Notes under the pieces: model-generated
Databases searched by the model: none
What the model was told of the DNA's origin: nothing
The model's input: the letters and a program-made list of their open reading frames with translations, nothing else
Shown here: positions 35,525-44,866 of the stretch, one piece after another
How positions within the stretch are numbered: position 1 is the first letter of the stretch
Layout: each line of letters starts with the position of its first letter
Assembly (NCBI GenBank): GCA_905181875.1
Contig: CAJIZH010000003.1
Coordinates: 744,001-808,000, forward strand
DNA: 64,000 bases
Source of the DNA: Flavobacteriales bacterium UBA6770
Lineage (GTDB): Bacteria > Bacteroidota > Bacteroidia > Flavobacteriales_G > Salibacteraceae
Reading direction: 5' to 3'
Position numbers and translations under genes: made by a program

Positions 35525-37129
35525 ATGAGAAAAAATATATTTTCTAGTGCCTTTTGGCCTCTATTATTAGCTGTAGTTTTTACATTCGGCTACTTTTTTG
35601 GATCTTTCTCTCCAAGCAAAAAAGAACTGTCCCTTGGAAGTTTTCCAATTAACAAACAGTCAAAGCTCAACCAAATCATCAATTATATTGACAACGAATA
35701 TGTCGATAGTACGGATAGAGAACAATTAGTTGATCAAACGATTGAAAATTTATTACAAAAACTAGATCCTCATTCTTACTACATTAGTGCTACTGAATTA
35801 CAAGCGATGAACGAACCTCTTGAAGGTAGTTTTGAAGGAATAGGAGTTCAATTTAGCATTCAAAAAGATACTGTGGTGGTAGTTACTCCAATTTCGGGAG
35901 GGCCAAGCGCCGAGGTTGGAATAGCTGCTGGTGACCGAATTATTAAAGTCGACGGAGAACTTATTGCAGGCACGGGCATTCGAAATGCTGATGTAATGCG
36001 CTTGCTGAAAGGTGAAGGTGGTACACTCGTAAACCTTGATATTCACCGGAATGGGACTGAATCGTTAATGCCTTTTGCAATTACTCGCGGGAAAATACCA
36101 ATCTATTCTGTTGACGTTGGATATATGGTGAATGACACAACCGGTTACATAAAAATTAGCCGATTTTCTAGAGAAACATATACTGAGTTTCAAAACAAAT
36201 ACACCGTATTACTCGAAAAAGGCATGACCAAGCTAGTGTTGGATTTACGCGGAAATGGAGGTGGTTTTATGGATGCAGCTATAAACATAGTAGATCAATT
36301 TTTAGCAGAAGATCAATTAATTGTTTATACAGAAGGTCGGGCAAGAAAACGCAAGAATTACTCCGCTACTTCAGCTGATGATTTACTGAATATTGACCTG
36401 GCAGTTTTAATAGACGAAAGCTCAGCATCGGCAAGTGAAATCGTTGCTGGAGCTATTCAGGATAATGATAGGGGAGTAATTTTGGGTCGCAGGTCTTTTG
36501 GTAAAGGTTTAGTTCAAGAACAGTCTAGCTGGCCCGATGGAAGTGCAACGCGCTTAACGATTGCTCGATACTACACTCCGGCTGGGAGGTGCATACAAAA
36601 GCCATATGACAATGGACTCAAAGCATACAATAAAGAAGTTTATGATAGATATGAAAATGGTGAATTTGAATCAAGTGACAGTGCATCATTAGCAGATAGT
36701 ACTGTTTTTAAAACCTTATCTGGAAGAGTTGTTTACGGTGGCGGTGGAATAATGCCAGATAATTTCATTTCCATTGATACAGCAGGAGCAAGTATCTTAT
36801 TGTCTCGAATTTTCTATTCTGGTAACTTCTACCAATTTGCTTTTGACTACGCAGACAAAAACCGCGAGGAACTCGTTAAATATGGCAACGCTGAAAATTT
36901 CGTAAAAGATTTTAGCTATTCAGGTAAAGTTGAAGTTGCCTTCAAAGCCTACCTATCAAAAAAAAATCTCAAAATTGTGGAAACAGATTACAAAAAATCT
37001 TTTGATATTATTTCGGCGAGAGTTAGAGCTGGTATCGGAAGAAACATATTCGGAGATGAAACATTTTTTCCTATTCTACACGAAATTGATTCTGTCTTGT
37101 TAGAGTCTGTTTCAGCAAAGCTGAACTAG
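35525..37129 (+). CDS. S41 family C-terminal processing peptidase (intact)
   Basis: 534 residues. N-terminal signal anchor (FWPLLLAVVFTFGYFFGSF), YIDNEYVDSTDREQLVDQTI, LDPHSYYISATEL, a PDZ domain (about 90-170; GDRIIKVDGELIAGTG), and the tail-specific protease core with LVLDLRGNGGGFMDAA, catalytic Ser in ESSASASEIVAGAI and Lys in RRSFGKGLVQ. It cleaves periplasmic substrates from their C-termini. It is a paralogue of the frameshifted gene at 23618-25280. Convergent 4-bp overlap with the next gene. Confidence 0.94.
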   Translation: MRKNIFSSAFWPLLLAVVFTFGYFFGSFSPSKKELSLGSFPINKQSKLNQIINYIDNEYVDSTDREQLVDQTIENLLQKLDPHSYYISATELQAMNEPLEGSFEGIGVQFSIQKDTVVVVTPISGGPSAEVGIAAGDRIIKVDGELIAGTGIRNADVMRLLKGEGGTLVNLDIHRNGTESLMPFAITRGKIPIYSVDVGYMVNDTTGYIKISRFSRETYTEFQNKYTVLLEKGMTKLVLDLRGNGGGFMDAAINIVDQFLAEDQLIVYTEGRARKRKNYSATSADDLLNIDLAVLIDESSASASEIVAGAIQDNDRGVILGRRSFGKGLVQEQSSWPDGSATRLTIARYYTPAGRCIQKPYDNGLKAYNKEVYDRYENGEFESSDSASLADSTVFKTLSGRVVYGGGGIMPDNFISIDTAGASILLSRIFYSGNFYQFAFDYADKNREELVKYGNAENFVKDFSYSGKVEVAFKAYLSKKNLKIVETDYKKSFDIISARVRAGIGRNIFGDETFFPILHEIDSVLLESVSAKLN

Positions 37130-38289
37130 CGCTTGTTTATCATACTAATAGCTTCTTTAAGATAGAGGTTAAAATCAGGAGGTGCTTCCACTCCCTTTGG
37201 CTTAATTCTTTTATGCCCTAATCGAACTACAGTTAAATCCAAAGCAGGAATTACGGCAATGTACTGTCCTAGAATACCTCGAGCATAAAAAACTTCGTAA
37301 CCTTCGTATTGGTGCAACCACCAATGCAACCCATAGCGTGCACATGGCTTATCGTTAACGTCCATTATTGGTGCAGGTGTAATGGATTCTGCAACAAATT
37401 TAGCATCAACAATTGTGTCATTATTCCAAACGCCTTGTTGCAAAAACAGCTTGCCAATTCTTGCAAAATCCCGAGCATTGCTATTGAAGCAGCAGAATCC
37501 TTTTTCCTTGCCTCCAGGTTTATCTAGACTCCATAAGGCCTCGTTTTTTGCACCTATACGTTTCCAAATTTTCTCAGTAACATATTCCGAAGTTTCCATT
37601 CCGCTTGCCTTAGCAATAATGAAACTCAATAATTGACTGTTACCGGATCGATATTTAAATTGTTTTCCCGGTTGCTCAGTTATACTGTAGGAATAAGTGA
37701 GTTTAACCAAATCATCACCATAATTCGCCTTTGCAGGATATGCAAATGGGTTGATATAATTTTCATCAAAGTTGATTCCCGAGCTCATTTGAAGAAGATG
37801 ACGAATTGACAATTCCGGAAATTTAGAAACATCAAATTCGGGTAAATAAAGAGAAACCGGGTCGTCAATCGACGTGATTTTTCCATCTCGAATTAAACTT
37901 CCAATTGCAATATTCAGAATGCTCTTTGCCATTGAAAAAGAGTTGCTCTGACTATTTTCAGAATAACCATCCCAATACTGTTCTTTAACGATTGAATCAT
38001 TATGGATTACCAAATAGGCAACCGTCCCTAAATCGACAAATTCAGAAGCCGATTCGTCAGAAATCTCATCGCTATTAATTGAATTTGAAACTAACCAATC
38101 CTCATGCTTTCCCTGAATAACTTTACGATTAGAAAAAATGCCATATTCGTCTATAGAAGGACCAAGTCTACCTTTAAAAACTGTGTTTTCTAATGTATTG
38201 TACAAATGGATATTACCAGAAAACAAGAGTGAAAAATGGATAAGCACTCCAATTCCAATAATAAAAACTAACTTTTTAACTATTTTCAT
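37126..38289 (-). CDS. Serine hydrolase, class C beta-lactamase-like
   Basis: 387 residues. N-terminal membrane segment (KLVFIIGIGVLIHFSLLF), then the beta-lactamase/penicillin-binding-like fold with the SxxK nucleophile motif in SFSMAKSILNIAIG, YRSGNSQLLSFIIAK (YxN-like motif) and the H/K-G-type region around YARGILGQYIAVIP. The family includes esterases and D-amino peptidases; the substrate is unknown. It is an intact relative of the decayed gene at 56994-58128. Its start overlaps the lipB stop by 4 bp. Confidence 0.88.
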   Translation of the reverse strand: MKIVKKLVFIIGIGVLIHFSLLFSGNIHLYNTLENTVFKGRLGPSIDEYGIFSNRKVIQGKHEDWLVSNSINSDEISDESASEFVDLGTVAYLVIHNDSIVKEQYWDGYSENSQSNSFSMAKSILNIAIGSLIRDGKITSIDDPVSLYLPEFDVSKFPELSIRHLLQMSSGINFDENYINPFAYPAKANYGDDLVKLTYSYSITEQPGKQFKYRSGNSQLLSFIIAKASGMETSEYVTEKIWKRIGAKNEALWSLDKPGGKEKGFCCFNSNARDFARIGKLFLQQGVWNNDTIVDAKFVAESITPAPIMDVNDKPCARYGLHWWLHQYEGYEVFYARGILGQYIAVIPALDLTVVRLGHKRIKPKGVEAPPDFNLYLKEAISMINKR

Positions 38290-38993
38290 TCGATTTCCTT
38301 TGCCTCGAAGTTAAAGAGCTTTGACAAGTGAAGCAATAATTTATTCGATACTTCTGTTAGGTCTACCTTCTTTCCTAGCTCCTTTTCAATGGAGGTTACC
38401 TGCTTATCTTCAATTCCACAAGGAATTATATTATTAAAGTACGATAGATCATTATTGACATTCAGTGCTAGCCCATGCATGGTGATCCAACGCGAACATC
38501 TTATACCCATTGCACAAATCTTTCTAGCTCTAATTGGATCATCCGCATCCAGCCAAACTCCTGTGTAACCTTCGTATCTGCCAGCAGTAATTCCGTAGTC
38601 TTTGAGCGTTAGAATAATAGCCTCCTCAAGATACCGGAGGTACTTGTGGATATCAGTAAAAAACTTTTCTAAATCTAATATTGGATAGGCCACTAATTGT
38701 CCGGGACCATGGTGGGTGATGTCTCCACCCCGGTTTATTTTATGATAGGTTATTCCTAATTCAGCTAAAGTACCTTGCTCTGCAAGTAGGTTAGATTCAT
38801 CTCCACTTTTACCAAGCGTGTATACCAATGGATGCTCACAAAATAGCAAGTGATGTTTTGTAAAACCAGCTAATTCGGGATGCTTTCTCTGATTGAGTTT
38901 TACCTCAACATTGGCCTTGCACAATCGCTCTTGATAACCCCAGCTTTCTTGAAAGTCAATTAATCCCAGTCTTTCAACGGCAACGGTTTCCAA
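38286..38993 (-). CDS. lipB: Lipoyl(octanoyl) transferase LipB
   Basis: 235 residues. LLFCEHPLVYTLGKSGDESN, RGGDITHHGPGQLVAYPILD and the acyl-Cys in IIPCGIEDKQVTS, with the catalytic Lys in ARKICAMGIRCSRW. It moves octanoate from acyl carrier protein to lipoyl domains, such as that of SucB in this window. lipA is not adjacent. Confidence 0.95.
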   Translation of the reverse strand: METVAVERLGLIDFQESWGYQERLCKANVEVKLNQRKHPELAGFTKHHLLFCEHPLVYTLGKSGDESNLLAEQGTLAELGITYHKINRGGDITHHGPGQLVAYPILDLEKFFTDIHKYLRYLEEAIILTLKDYGITAGRYEGYTGVWLDADDPIRARKICAMGIRCSRWITMHGLALNVNNDLSYFNNIIPCGIEDKQVTSIEKELGKKVDLTEVSNKLLLHLSKLFNFEAKEIE

Positions 38994-38997
38994 GAAT

Positions 38998-39981
38998 TTA
39001 GATGTTTGAAAGTTTCGTTTTCAGCTCGGTAATGACATCAACCTCAGTTGCATCTATTCCTTTAATATCTGCTAGATCAACAGAGGCCCAATCTCCAATT
39101 GAAATTAAATAATACGCTGCATGAATATCTGAATCAAAATCAGCTGAAATCTCAACACAATTAGCTTTTCTACTGATCATTAATTCCTTACTGAACTCCA
39201 TTCGTTCTTGAGTCCTGTAATAATCATTTTTAGTTCTTAAAAATACAGGAACTATTTCTGGCTGATCTTCTGCCCAACCAACCAGTTCATTATGATTCAT
39301 TTCTGGAAGCACATTATGCCAACTCAGCATTTTAGAATTCTCATTCAATTGCTGACGGTAGCGAATCGCAACACCTTCCATTCTAGCATCTGTATAAAAA
39401 ACCGGTCTTTTACCAGCTAATTTATTAGCTAAACTCAGTCCTGCTTTTTTAATTTCTTCAATATGTTCCTCAATAAGAGCCGGCGTTGATGCTAAATCAC
39501 TTAACAGTTGAGCGCTTACAAATCCATAATTTCCTAAAAGTCTAAACAACAATGTACTTGAATAACCGAAAGCTGCTCTTGGAGGAAGACCACCAGGCAT
39601 TTCTATATAGTTATACCCGTTCTTTTTAGCTATTTCCAACAGTTTGCCACCAGAGGTTAAACATGCTACTGTTGCTCCTTTAGCTATAGCTTCTTGCAAG
39701 GCCTCTAATGTCTCTTCAGTATTACCTGAATAGGAAGACGCAACAAAAAGAGTGTGTTCATTTACAAGGTTTGGAATTCCGTATGTTTTATTTACCACAA
39801 CTGGAACATCAGCTTCACCTGCGATCAATTGTGAAACTATTGTACCGCCAATTCCTGAACCACCCAAACCACTGATAATAATGTTTCGAAATTGTTCATT
39901 CGATGATTTCCATTCAGAATCTTTTGCAATTTGCAAAGCTTCTTTCATGTGCAGCGGAAACGCTTCAACTAAATTTTTCAT
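38998..39981 (-). CDS. Bifunctional phosphoglucose/phosphomannose isomerase (SIS domain)
   Basis: 327 residues, matching the short archaeal/Bacteroidota-type PGI/PMI family. First SIS domain with IIISGLGGSGIGGTIVSQL and SYSGNTEETLEALQEA; C-terminal domain with EMNHNELVGWA and DIHAAYYLISIGDWASVDLA. It interconverts glucose-6-P or mannose-6-P with fructose-6-P, feeding sugar nucleotide synthesis. Four nt upstream of lipB. Confidence 0.92.
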   Translation of the reverse strand: MKNLVEAFPLHMKEALQIAKDSEWKSSNEQFRNIIISGLGGSGIGGTIVSQLIAGEADVPVVVNKTYGIPNLVNEHTLFVASSYSGNTEETLEALQEAIAKGATVACLTSGGKLLEIAKKNGYNYIEMPGGLPPRAAFGYSSTLLFRLLGNYGFVSAQLLSDLASTPALIEEHIEEIKKAGLSLANKLAGKRPVFYTDARMEGVAIRYRQQLNENSKMLSWHNVLPEMNHNELVGWAEDQPEIVPVFLRTKNDYYRTQERMEFSKELMISRKANCVEISADFDSDIHAAYYLISIGDWASVDLADIKGIDATEVDVITELKTKLSNI

Positions 39982-40001
39982 TGAATAAAATTTTAGATAA
40001 T

Positions 40002-40023
40002 AAAGCCAAGAAAATTAGGCTTT
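40002..40023 (-). terminator. Possible terminator after the T9SS cargo gene
   Basis: AAAGCC - 10-nt loop - GGCTTT, in the 52-bp gap after the T9SS cargo gene. The T run on the minus side is poor. Confidence 0.45.
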
Positions 40024-40033
40024 TCTAGTTTTA

Positions 40034-41626
40034 TTAGTGTTTTATAAATTTCTTGGTAAAATCTGAATCCGAATTAAACAGCCTGAATAAGTAAGCTCCA
40101 TCTGAAAGTGAAGAAAAATCAAATTCCATTCTAGCGTTAGGAACTAATTCAACAGAATTATTAAAAATTTCATTTCCACTTAGATCGTAAACAACAACTG
40201 AGGCGTTTACTAATTCCGTTGACGTTGACAATATCATTTTGCCATTTACCGAATTGTAAAAAGCATTCAAATTTTGTTGCTCAAATTCCTCTGTGCTAAT
40301 TTTTATACCACATGCAGTATCGACATGCGAAGTAATCGTAATTTTTGTTACGCAATCCAAAGCATTGAATGCAATAACGTCAAACGTCGTAGTCTGCTTA
40401 AATGCGACTGTTTTCGTTGTTCTCGAAGAACTTACGGTATTCCATAAAATCCTTGATGAATTTGAACTTACTCTAATTGTATCACCATCTCCTTCGCACA
40501 ATGGCTGAGCCGCAGAACTAGTTTGACTAACAAAGGTTAAAGTCGGTAATTGACTTACACGCAAAATAATAGTATCCCTTGTTATACATCCAGCAAATAT
40601 TCCTGTAAGAATGATTGTTTCATCAAAGGCAGGCTTAAGTCTAACCTTTGTAGAGGTAATTGATCCACTATCAATTGCCGAAGCAGGAGACCATTTATAA
40701 AAATCACCAGTGTTAGCGTTAGCTCTTCGAACTTCTCCTCCACATAACACAGTGTCCAAATTTCCTCCAACTAAATTAATAGTAACGCCTTGAACACCTT
40801 GCTGAGTAGTCCTAATTAATTGATTGAACGCTTTAGAGCACCCATTATCTCCGGTGACTGTTACTGCATAATTTGCTGCTATGGCGGTATTTCCAATAAT
40901 GGTACTATCGGTATTTGATCCAACGATTTGGCTTGTGCTACTCCAGTTGTAGGCAGGATAGCCTGAAGTTGCTTTTAGGGTAAAATCTTGAGTTGCGCAA
41001 GCATCCTTGTTTCTAGATAAAAACCCTTGAACGTATACCTTAAATGAAACCGTAGGTAACTCTTTTGCAACAACTTTCTTAAATGCGGTCATTTTACAAC
41101 CGTTAGCATCTGTTCCAATAACTGATACACTATCGTTTTTAGTGATAATTACATTTACTGAATCACCACCGCCAGAAGCAATAGATCCTTTAAAATAGGA
41201 ATACGTTAATGCACCCGAACCCTTAAGAGTAATTTGATCTCGCATACACACAGTATCTTTTGAAATTATTAAACCAACAGGCTGATTAGCATGTATTTGA
41301 ATCAATGACAGAGCAGTGTCCTTGAATCCTGCAGAATCACTAATGACTCTATACAATGTACTTGCAGTTGGCTTAAAAACAGCGGTATCGTTTGTTGAAG
41401 TTAAGCTTCCTGAAGGTCCAACGGCAATGGACCACGTGTAAGTTGCTCCACTAACTCTAGAACTCGTTGCAAATACCTTCAAACTATCACCAGCGCAAAT
41501 AGTGTCAGCGCTTATTGATATTGTGACAGAACTTCGTGCATTTACTCCTGAACTAATAAGTATTCCCGCAAGAACGAGTCCGCTGAGAAGAGTCGATTTC
41601 AATGCTTTCAGTAAAGAATGCTTCAT
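40034..41626 (-). CDS. T9SS type A sorting domain protein with Ig/PKD-like repeats
   Basis: 530 residues from ATG 41626 (MKHSLLKALKSTLLSGLVLA), giving a clean signal peptide cut near VNARS; the longer frame adds ten residues that break it. About five Cys-containing Ig/PKD-like modules follow, the first starting DTICAGDSLKV, very like the repeats at 1-2114. The last ~75 residues (FYNSVNGKMILST, VVVYDLSGNEIF, LSDGAYLFRLFNS, TKKFIKH) form a type A T9SS sorting domain. A secreted, probably cell-surface-attached protein. Function unknown. Confidence 0.88.
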   Translation of the reverse strand: MKHSLLKALKSTLLSGLVLAGILISSGVNARSSVTISISADTICAGDSLKVFATSSRVSGATYTWSIAVGPSGSLTSTNDTAVFKPTASTLYRVISDSAGFKDTALSLIQIHANQPVGLIISKDTVCMRDQITLKGSGALTYSYFKGSIASGGGDSVNVIITKNDSVSVIGTDANGCKMTAFKKVVAKELPTVSFKVYVQGFLSRNKDACATQDFTLKATSGYPAYNWSSTSQIVGSNTDSTIIGNTAIAANYAVTVTGDNGCSKAFNQLIRTTQQGVQGVTINLVGGNLDTVLCGGEVRRANANTGDFYKWSPASAIDSGSITSTKVRLKPAFDETIILTGIFAGCITRDTIILRVSQLPTLTFVSQTSSAAQPLCEGDGDTIRVSSNSSRILWNTVSSSRTTKTVAFKQTTTFDVIAFNALDCVTKITITSHVDTACGIKISTEEFEQQNLNAFYNSVNGKMILSTSTELVNASVVVYDLSGNEIFNNSVELVPNARMEFDFSSLSDGAYLFRLFNSDSDFTKKFIKH

Positions 41627-41854
41627 AAATTTTATTTTAGTTATTCGAACCACCAAAACTATGCACTTTCATCGTACTAACCAAAAGCAACTTTTAATTG
41701 ATTTTGAATATAAATTGTCCTCCATAAAAACCCGTTTCTTTAAAGACTAATTATGACATTCTTTAACCATATTCTACGCCAGAAGTAGCCATGAACCCAG
41801 ACTATTAGGGGGGTTAAATTTAGTTAAGCTAACATTGGTCTGTAGCAGCCCAAC

Positions 41855-41862
41855 TATATTTG
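41855..41862 (+). promoter_or_regulatory. -7 box of rprX
   Basis: TATATTTG, 20 nt before the GTG start at 41883; a TTG lies at 41835-41837, 17 nt upstream. Confidence 0.5.
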
Positions 41863-41882
41863 ATTTCTAATAATTGAAATAA

Positions 41883-43502
41883 GTGAACAATAGATTAATA
41901 GCCTGGCTCATAAGTGGAGTTGTTTTTTCGATAGTGGCTCTAATAAGTATCCAGCTCTTCTGGATCAATAAGGCCGTATCAATTAGTCATGAAGAGTTTG
42001 ACCGTCTAGTTCATAAGGCATTGTCCAATGTTGTAGAAGTGCTAGAACAAGAAGAAGCACTCAAAAAAATTAGAACGCATCAACAAGGTCGGTTTCTTTT
42101 CACGGCTGAGGATTCCATAAGTAGTTCTAACTTCATGCATGATTCTTCTTACAAATATTTTCTTTTTAAAGAACTGGAAAAAAAAGAAGCCGGTATCGAG
42201 GTCAGGGTTGTTGAAGAGCAAGGCGGTAAAAAAACGGTTACTGATTTTATAACTGCAGGTCAGCATAGAGTAGATATTGAAAATTCTGAGGATAATTTAT
42301 CTTATCATGCAAATGGAGAAGAGGGTGAAACTTATTATATAAGTGATCTAAAAGTAAACCTTGACACGGCCGTCAGAAAACAGTTAGTAAATAAAACAGT
42401 GTTGGTTAGTGACATAGTTCGAAGCTTAATGGAAATTGATCTTTCCGAAAAAATTGAGGACAGGGTGAACGATGTAAGAGTAGATAAGCTGCTTAAAAAG
42501 TTCCTACTAGAAGAAGGTATAAAACTCCCTTATTATTTCGGTGTTTATGATTTGGATTCTGAACTGAGGACTGGAAATTTTTCTGACACGACGCTAACTG
42601 CAGGTCTAGAATCTTTTGAAATTAATTTATTTCCTAAAGACATTTTGGGTCAAAAAGCTTCTTTAAGGCTCTATTTCCCAAAGCGGATTAAATATATTTT
42701 CAGTTCAGTATCTTATCTCCTCTTTTCTAGTTTATTGATTATCATTCTAATTTTATTTGCATTCTATTACAGCATAAGAACAATACTAAAACAGAAGAAA
42801 GTTTCTGAAATCAAAAACGATTTCATCGACAATATGACACACGAATTAAAAACGCCAATCTCAACGATTTCCTTGGCATGTGAAGCGCTATCAGATCCAG
42901 ATATTAGTGCAACACCAAGTTTAATGACTCGATATATTGGAATAATTGGTCAAGAAAATAAACGACTTGGCGTTCAGGTAGAAAATGTCTTAAAAAGTGC
43001 TATTTGGGGCAGTCAAGCCTTTAAAATGAGCATGGAACCGGTTCAGGTGCATGCAATCATAGAAGATGCTGTCTCTAAATTTCAAATGCAACTTGGAGAA
43101 AAAAGGGGCGAGATTAAAATGCAATTAAATGCTAAATCGGATTATTTGATGGCTGATAAAGTGCATATAACAAACGCTATTTATAACCTCATTGATAATG
43201 CAATAAAGTATACACCAGCGGTACCGGTAATTCATATTAAAACCAACAATGAAAAAGACAATCTTATGTTGTCGGTCTGTGATAATGGAATTGGAATCAG
43301 TAAAGAACACCAAAGCAAAATTTTCGACAAATTATATCGAGTCCCAACTGGAAACTTGCACGACACAAAAGGCTTTGGACTTGGGTTAAACTATGTGAAA
43401 ACAGTCGTCGAAAGGCATGATGGTAGTGTAAAAGTAAACAGCAAATTGAATAAAGGAAGTACTTTTACTTTAACAATTCCAATGAACAATATTGAACGAT
43501 AA
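41883..43502 (+). CDS. rprX: Sensor histidine kinase, RprX-like
   Basis: 539 residues from GTG. Membrane helices at about 8-28 and 275-300 flank a ~245-residue periplasmic sensor region. HisKA domain with phospho-acceptor His in NMTHELKTPISTISL, then HATPase with N-box NAIYNLIDNAIKY, G1 box SVCDNGIGIS and G2 box GFGLGLNYVK. The paired regulator is close to RprY of Bacteroides, and the kinase topology agrees with RprX; the signal sensed is unknown. The regulator ATG is 2 nt after the stop. Confidence 0.85.
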   Translation: MNNRLIAWLISGVVFSIVALISIQLFWINKAVSISHEEFDRLVHKALSNVVEVLEQEEALKKIRTHQQGRFLFTAEDSISSSNFMHDSSYKYFLFKELEKKEAGIEVRVVEEQGGKKTVTDFITAGQHRVDIENSEDNLSYHANGEEGETYYISDLKVNLDTAVRKQLVNKTVLVSDIVRSLMEIDLSEKIEDRVNDVRVDKLLKKFLLEEGIKLPYYFGVYDLDSELRTGNFSDTTLTAGLESFEINLFPKDILGQKASLRLYFPKRIKYIFSSVSYLLFSSLLIIILILFAFYYSIRTILKQKKVSEIKNDFIDNMTHELKTPISTISLACEALSDPDISATPSLMTRYIGIIGQENKRLGVQVENVLKSAIWGSQAFKMSMEPVQVHAIIEDAVSKFQMQLGEKRGEIKMQLNAKSDYLMADKVHITNAIYNLIDNAIKYTPAVPVIHIKTNNEKDNLMLSVCDNGIGISKEHQSKIFDKLYRVPTGNLHDTKGFGLGLNYVKTVVERHDGSVKVNSKLNKGSTFTLTIPMNNIER

Positions 43503-43504
43503 TT

Positions 43505-44209
43505 ATGATGGAAAAAGAAGAAATAAAATTACTGGTTGCAGAAGATGACCATAATTTAGGTGACCTGCTTTCTGAATATCTTTCAGCAAAAGGATATACT
43601 GCCGAACTAAGGCGAAATGGAAAAGAAGCTCTTGAGGCTTTTAGAACAAATCATTATGATTTGTGCATATTCGATGTAATGATGCCTGAAAAAGATGGAT
43701 TTACATTGGCCAAAGATGTACTTAAAATAAATCCTGAAATTCCTATTGTTTTCTTGACCGCCAAGTCTATGAAAGAGGATAAAGTAAAAGGATTCAAGCT
43801 TGGAGCAGATGATTACTTGACAAAACCGTTTAGTATGGAAGAATTGCTTCTCAGAATTCAGGCAATTCTAAAAAGAACACGAAAAGAAAGAGATCATCAA
43901 AAGCAAGAAAAATTTGAAGTTGGTCGATTTGCATTTAATTCTAAATTACAAGAATTAATAATTGATGGTGAAAAACAAAAGCTTACGTCAAAAGAGAATG
44001 ACCTTCTAAAATTGTTGTCATTAAACCTTAATGAAGTAACAGATAGAAGTTATGCATTGAACAGAATTTGGGGCGATGACTCTTACTTTAACTCAAGAAG
44101 TATGGATGTTTACATTACTAAACTGAGAAAATACTTGAAGGCTGACGATAACTTAGAGATTGTTAACGTCCACGGAAAAGGTTTTAAGCTGTTAACAAAG
44201 GACGACTAA
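43505..44209 (+). CDS. rprY: OmpR-family response regulator, RprY-like
   Basis: 234 residues. Receiver domain (1-125) with phospho-acceptor Asp in CIFDVMMPEKDGFTL, acidic pair VAEDDHN and KPFSMEEL; C-terminal winged-helix DNA-binding domain (about 135-230) with LTSKENDLLKLL and SRSMDVYITKLRKYL. The SRSMDVYITKLRK-GKGFKLL form and overall layout match RprY of Bacteroidota. Acts as a DNA-binding regulator of unknown targets here. Confidence 0.9.
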   Translation: MMEKEEIKLLVAEDDHNLGDLLSEYLSAKGYTAELRRNGKEALEAFRTNHYDLCIFDVMMPEKDGFTLAKDVLKINPEIPIVFLTAKSMKEDKVKGFKLGADDYLTKPFSMEELLLRIQAILKRTRKERDHQKQEKFEVGRFAFNSKLQELIIDGEKQKLTSKENDLLKLLSLNLNEVTDRSYALNRIWGDDSYFNSRSMDVYITKLRKYLKADDNLEIVNVHGKGFKLLTKDD

Positions 44210-44244
44210 CGAGCTTTTAGCCTTAAAGTTTACCTATAGTCTTC

Positions 44245-44742
44245 TTACTCAAATGAAATAAGGACTTGGTTTTTTTCAACGGCTTGTCCTTTTTTTATGT
44301 CTATGGATTTGATAATCCCCTCAGCTGGAGACTTAATGTTATTCTCCATTTTCATTGCTTCTAAAACCAAAACTGAATCTCCTTTTAAAACCGTATTTCC
44401 TGGTTCTACCAAAATATCGATAACCAAACCAGGCATAGGAGCCTTTAGGTTATCGGCTTTAGCTTCAACGAGATTAGACATTCCTAATTGATCTAACAAT
44501 TCATCAAACTTACTTTTGGCTTGAAGGGTATATTCATTTCCGTTTACGCTAATGATATAGGTCTTTGTTGTTTCATTTTTATCAACGATATAAATATCGT
44601 ACCCAATATTTTCATAAATAACATGGAAAGAATTTTCAGACTCTGCAACCATATCCAAGCTTACTTCCTCTCCGTCTAAACTCAGTTTAGCGTCAAGATC
44701 TAGTTTAATTTCATAGGTAGTGTCTTTTCCAATAACTTTCAT
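44245..44742 (-). CDS. Biotin carboxyl carrier protein of acyl-CoA carboxylase
   Basis: 165 residues from ATG 44742 (MKVIGKDTTYEIKLDL). The C-terminal 75 residues form a biotinyl domain with biotin-Lys in LEAMKMENNIKSPAEG. The N-terminal part (YDIYIVDKN, YIISVNGNEYTLQAK) matches the BCCP-linker domain of propionyl/methylmalonyl-CoA carboxylases. The longer frame up to 44967 would run into the divergent M1 peptidase coding region and lacks family similarity. No carboxylase subunit genes are adjacent, which is unusual for this type. Confidence 0.87.
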   Translation of the reverse strand: MKVIGKDTTYEIKLDLDAKLSLDGEEVSLDMVAESENSFHVIYENIGYDIYIVDKNETTKTYIISVNGNEYTLQAKSKFDELLDQLGMSNLVEAKADNLKAPMPGLVIDILVEPGNTVLKGDSVLVLEAMKMENNIKSPAEGIIKSIDIKKGQAVEKNQVLISFE

Positions 44743-44767
44743 ATCACTTTGCTTAAAAATCAGCAGC

Positions 44768-44775
44768 CAAAAATA
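44768..44775 (-). promoter_or_regulatory. -7 box of biotin carrier gene
   Basis: Minus-strand TATTTTTG, 25 nt from the ATG at 44742, with ATTG 18 nt further upstream. It supports the short start. Confidence 0.5.
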
Positions 44776-44855
44776 GGTTATAAAGGCAAAATTCAATTCT
44801 TTAAAACTAACTTCTAACCTCAACTCAGAATTAGTGTTAGTTAACCGTAGAATCC

Positions 44856-44863
44856 TAAATTTG
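44856..44863 (+). promoter_or_regulatory. -7 box just before the M1 peptidase start
   Basis: TAAATTTG, full TAnnTTTG match, 3 nt before ATG 44867; a transcript started from it would be leaderless. The -33 region (GTTAG) is weak. Confidence 0.45.
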
Positions 44864-44866
44864 TTT

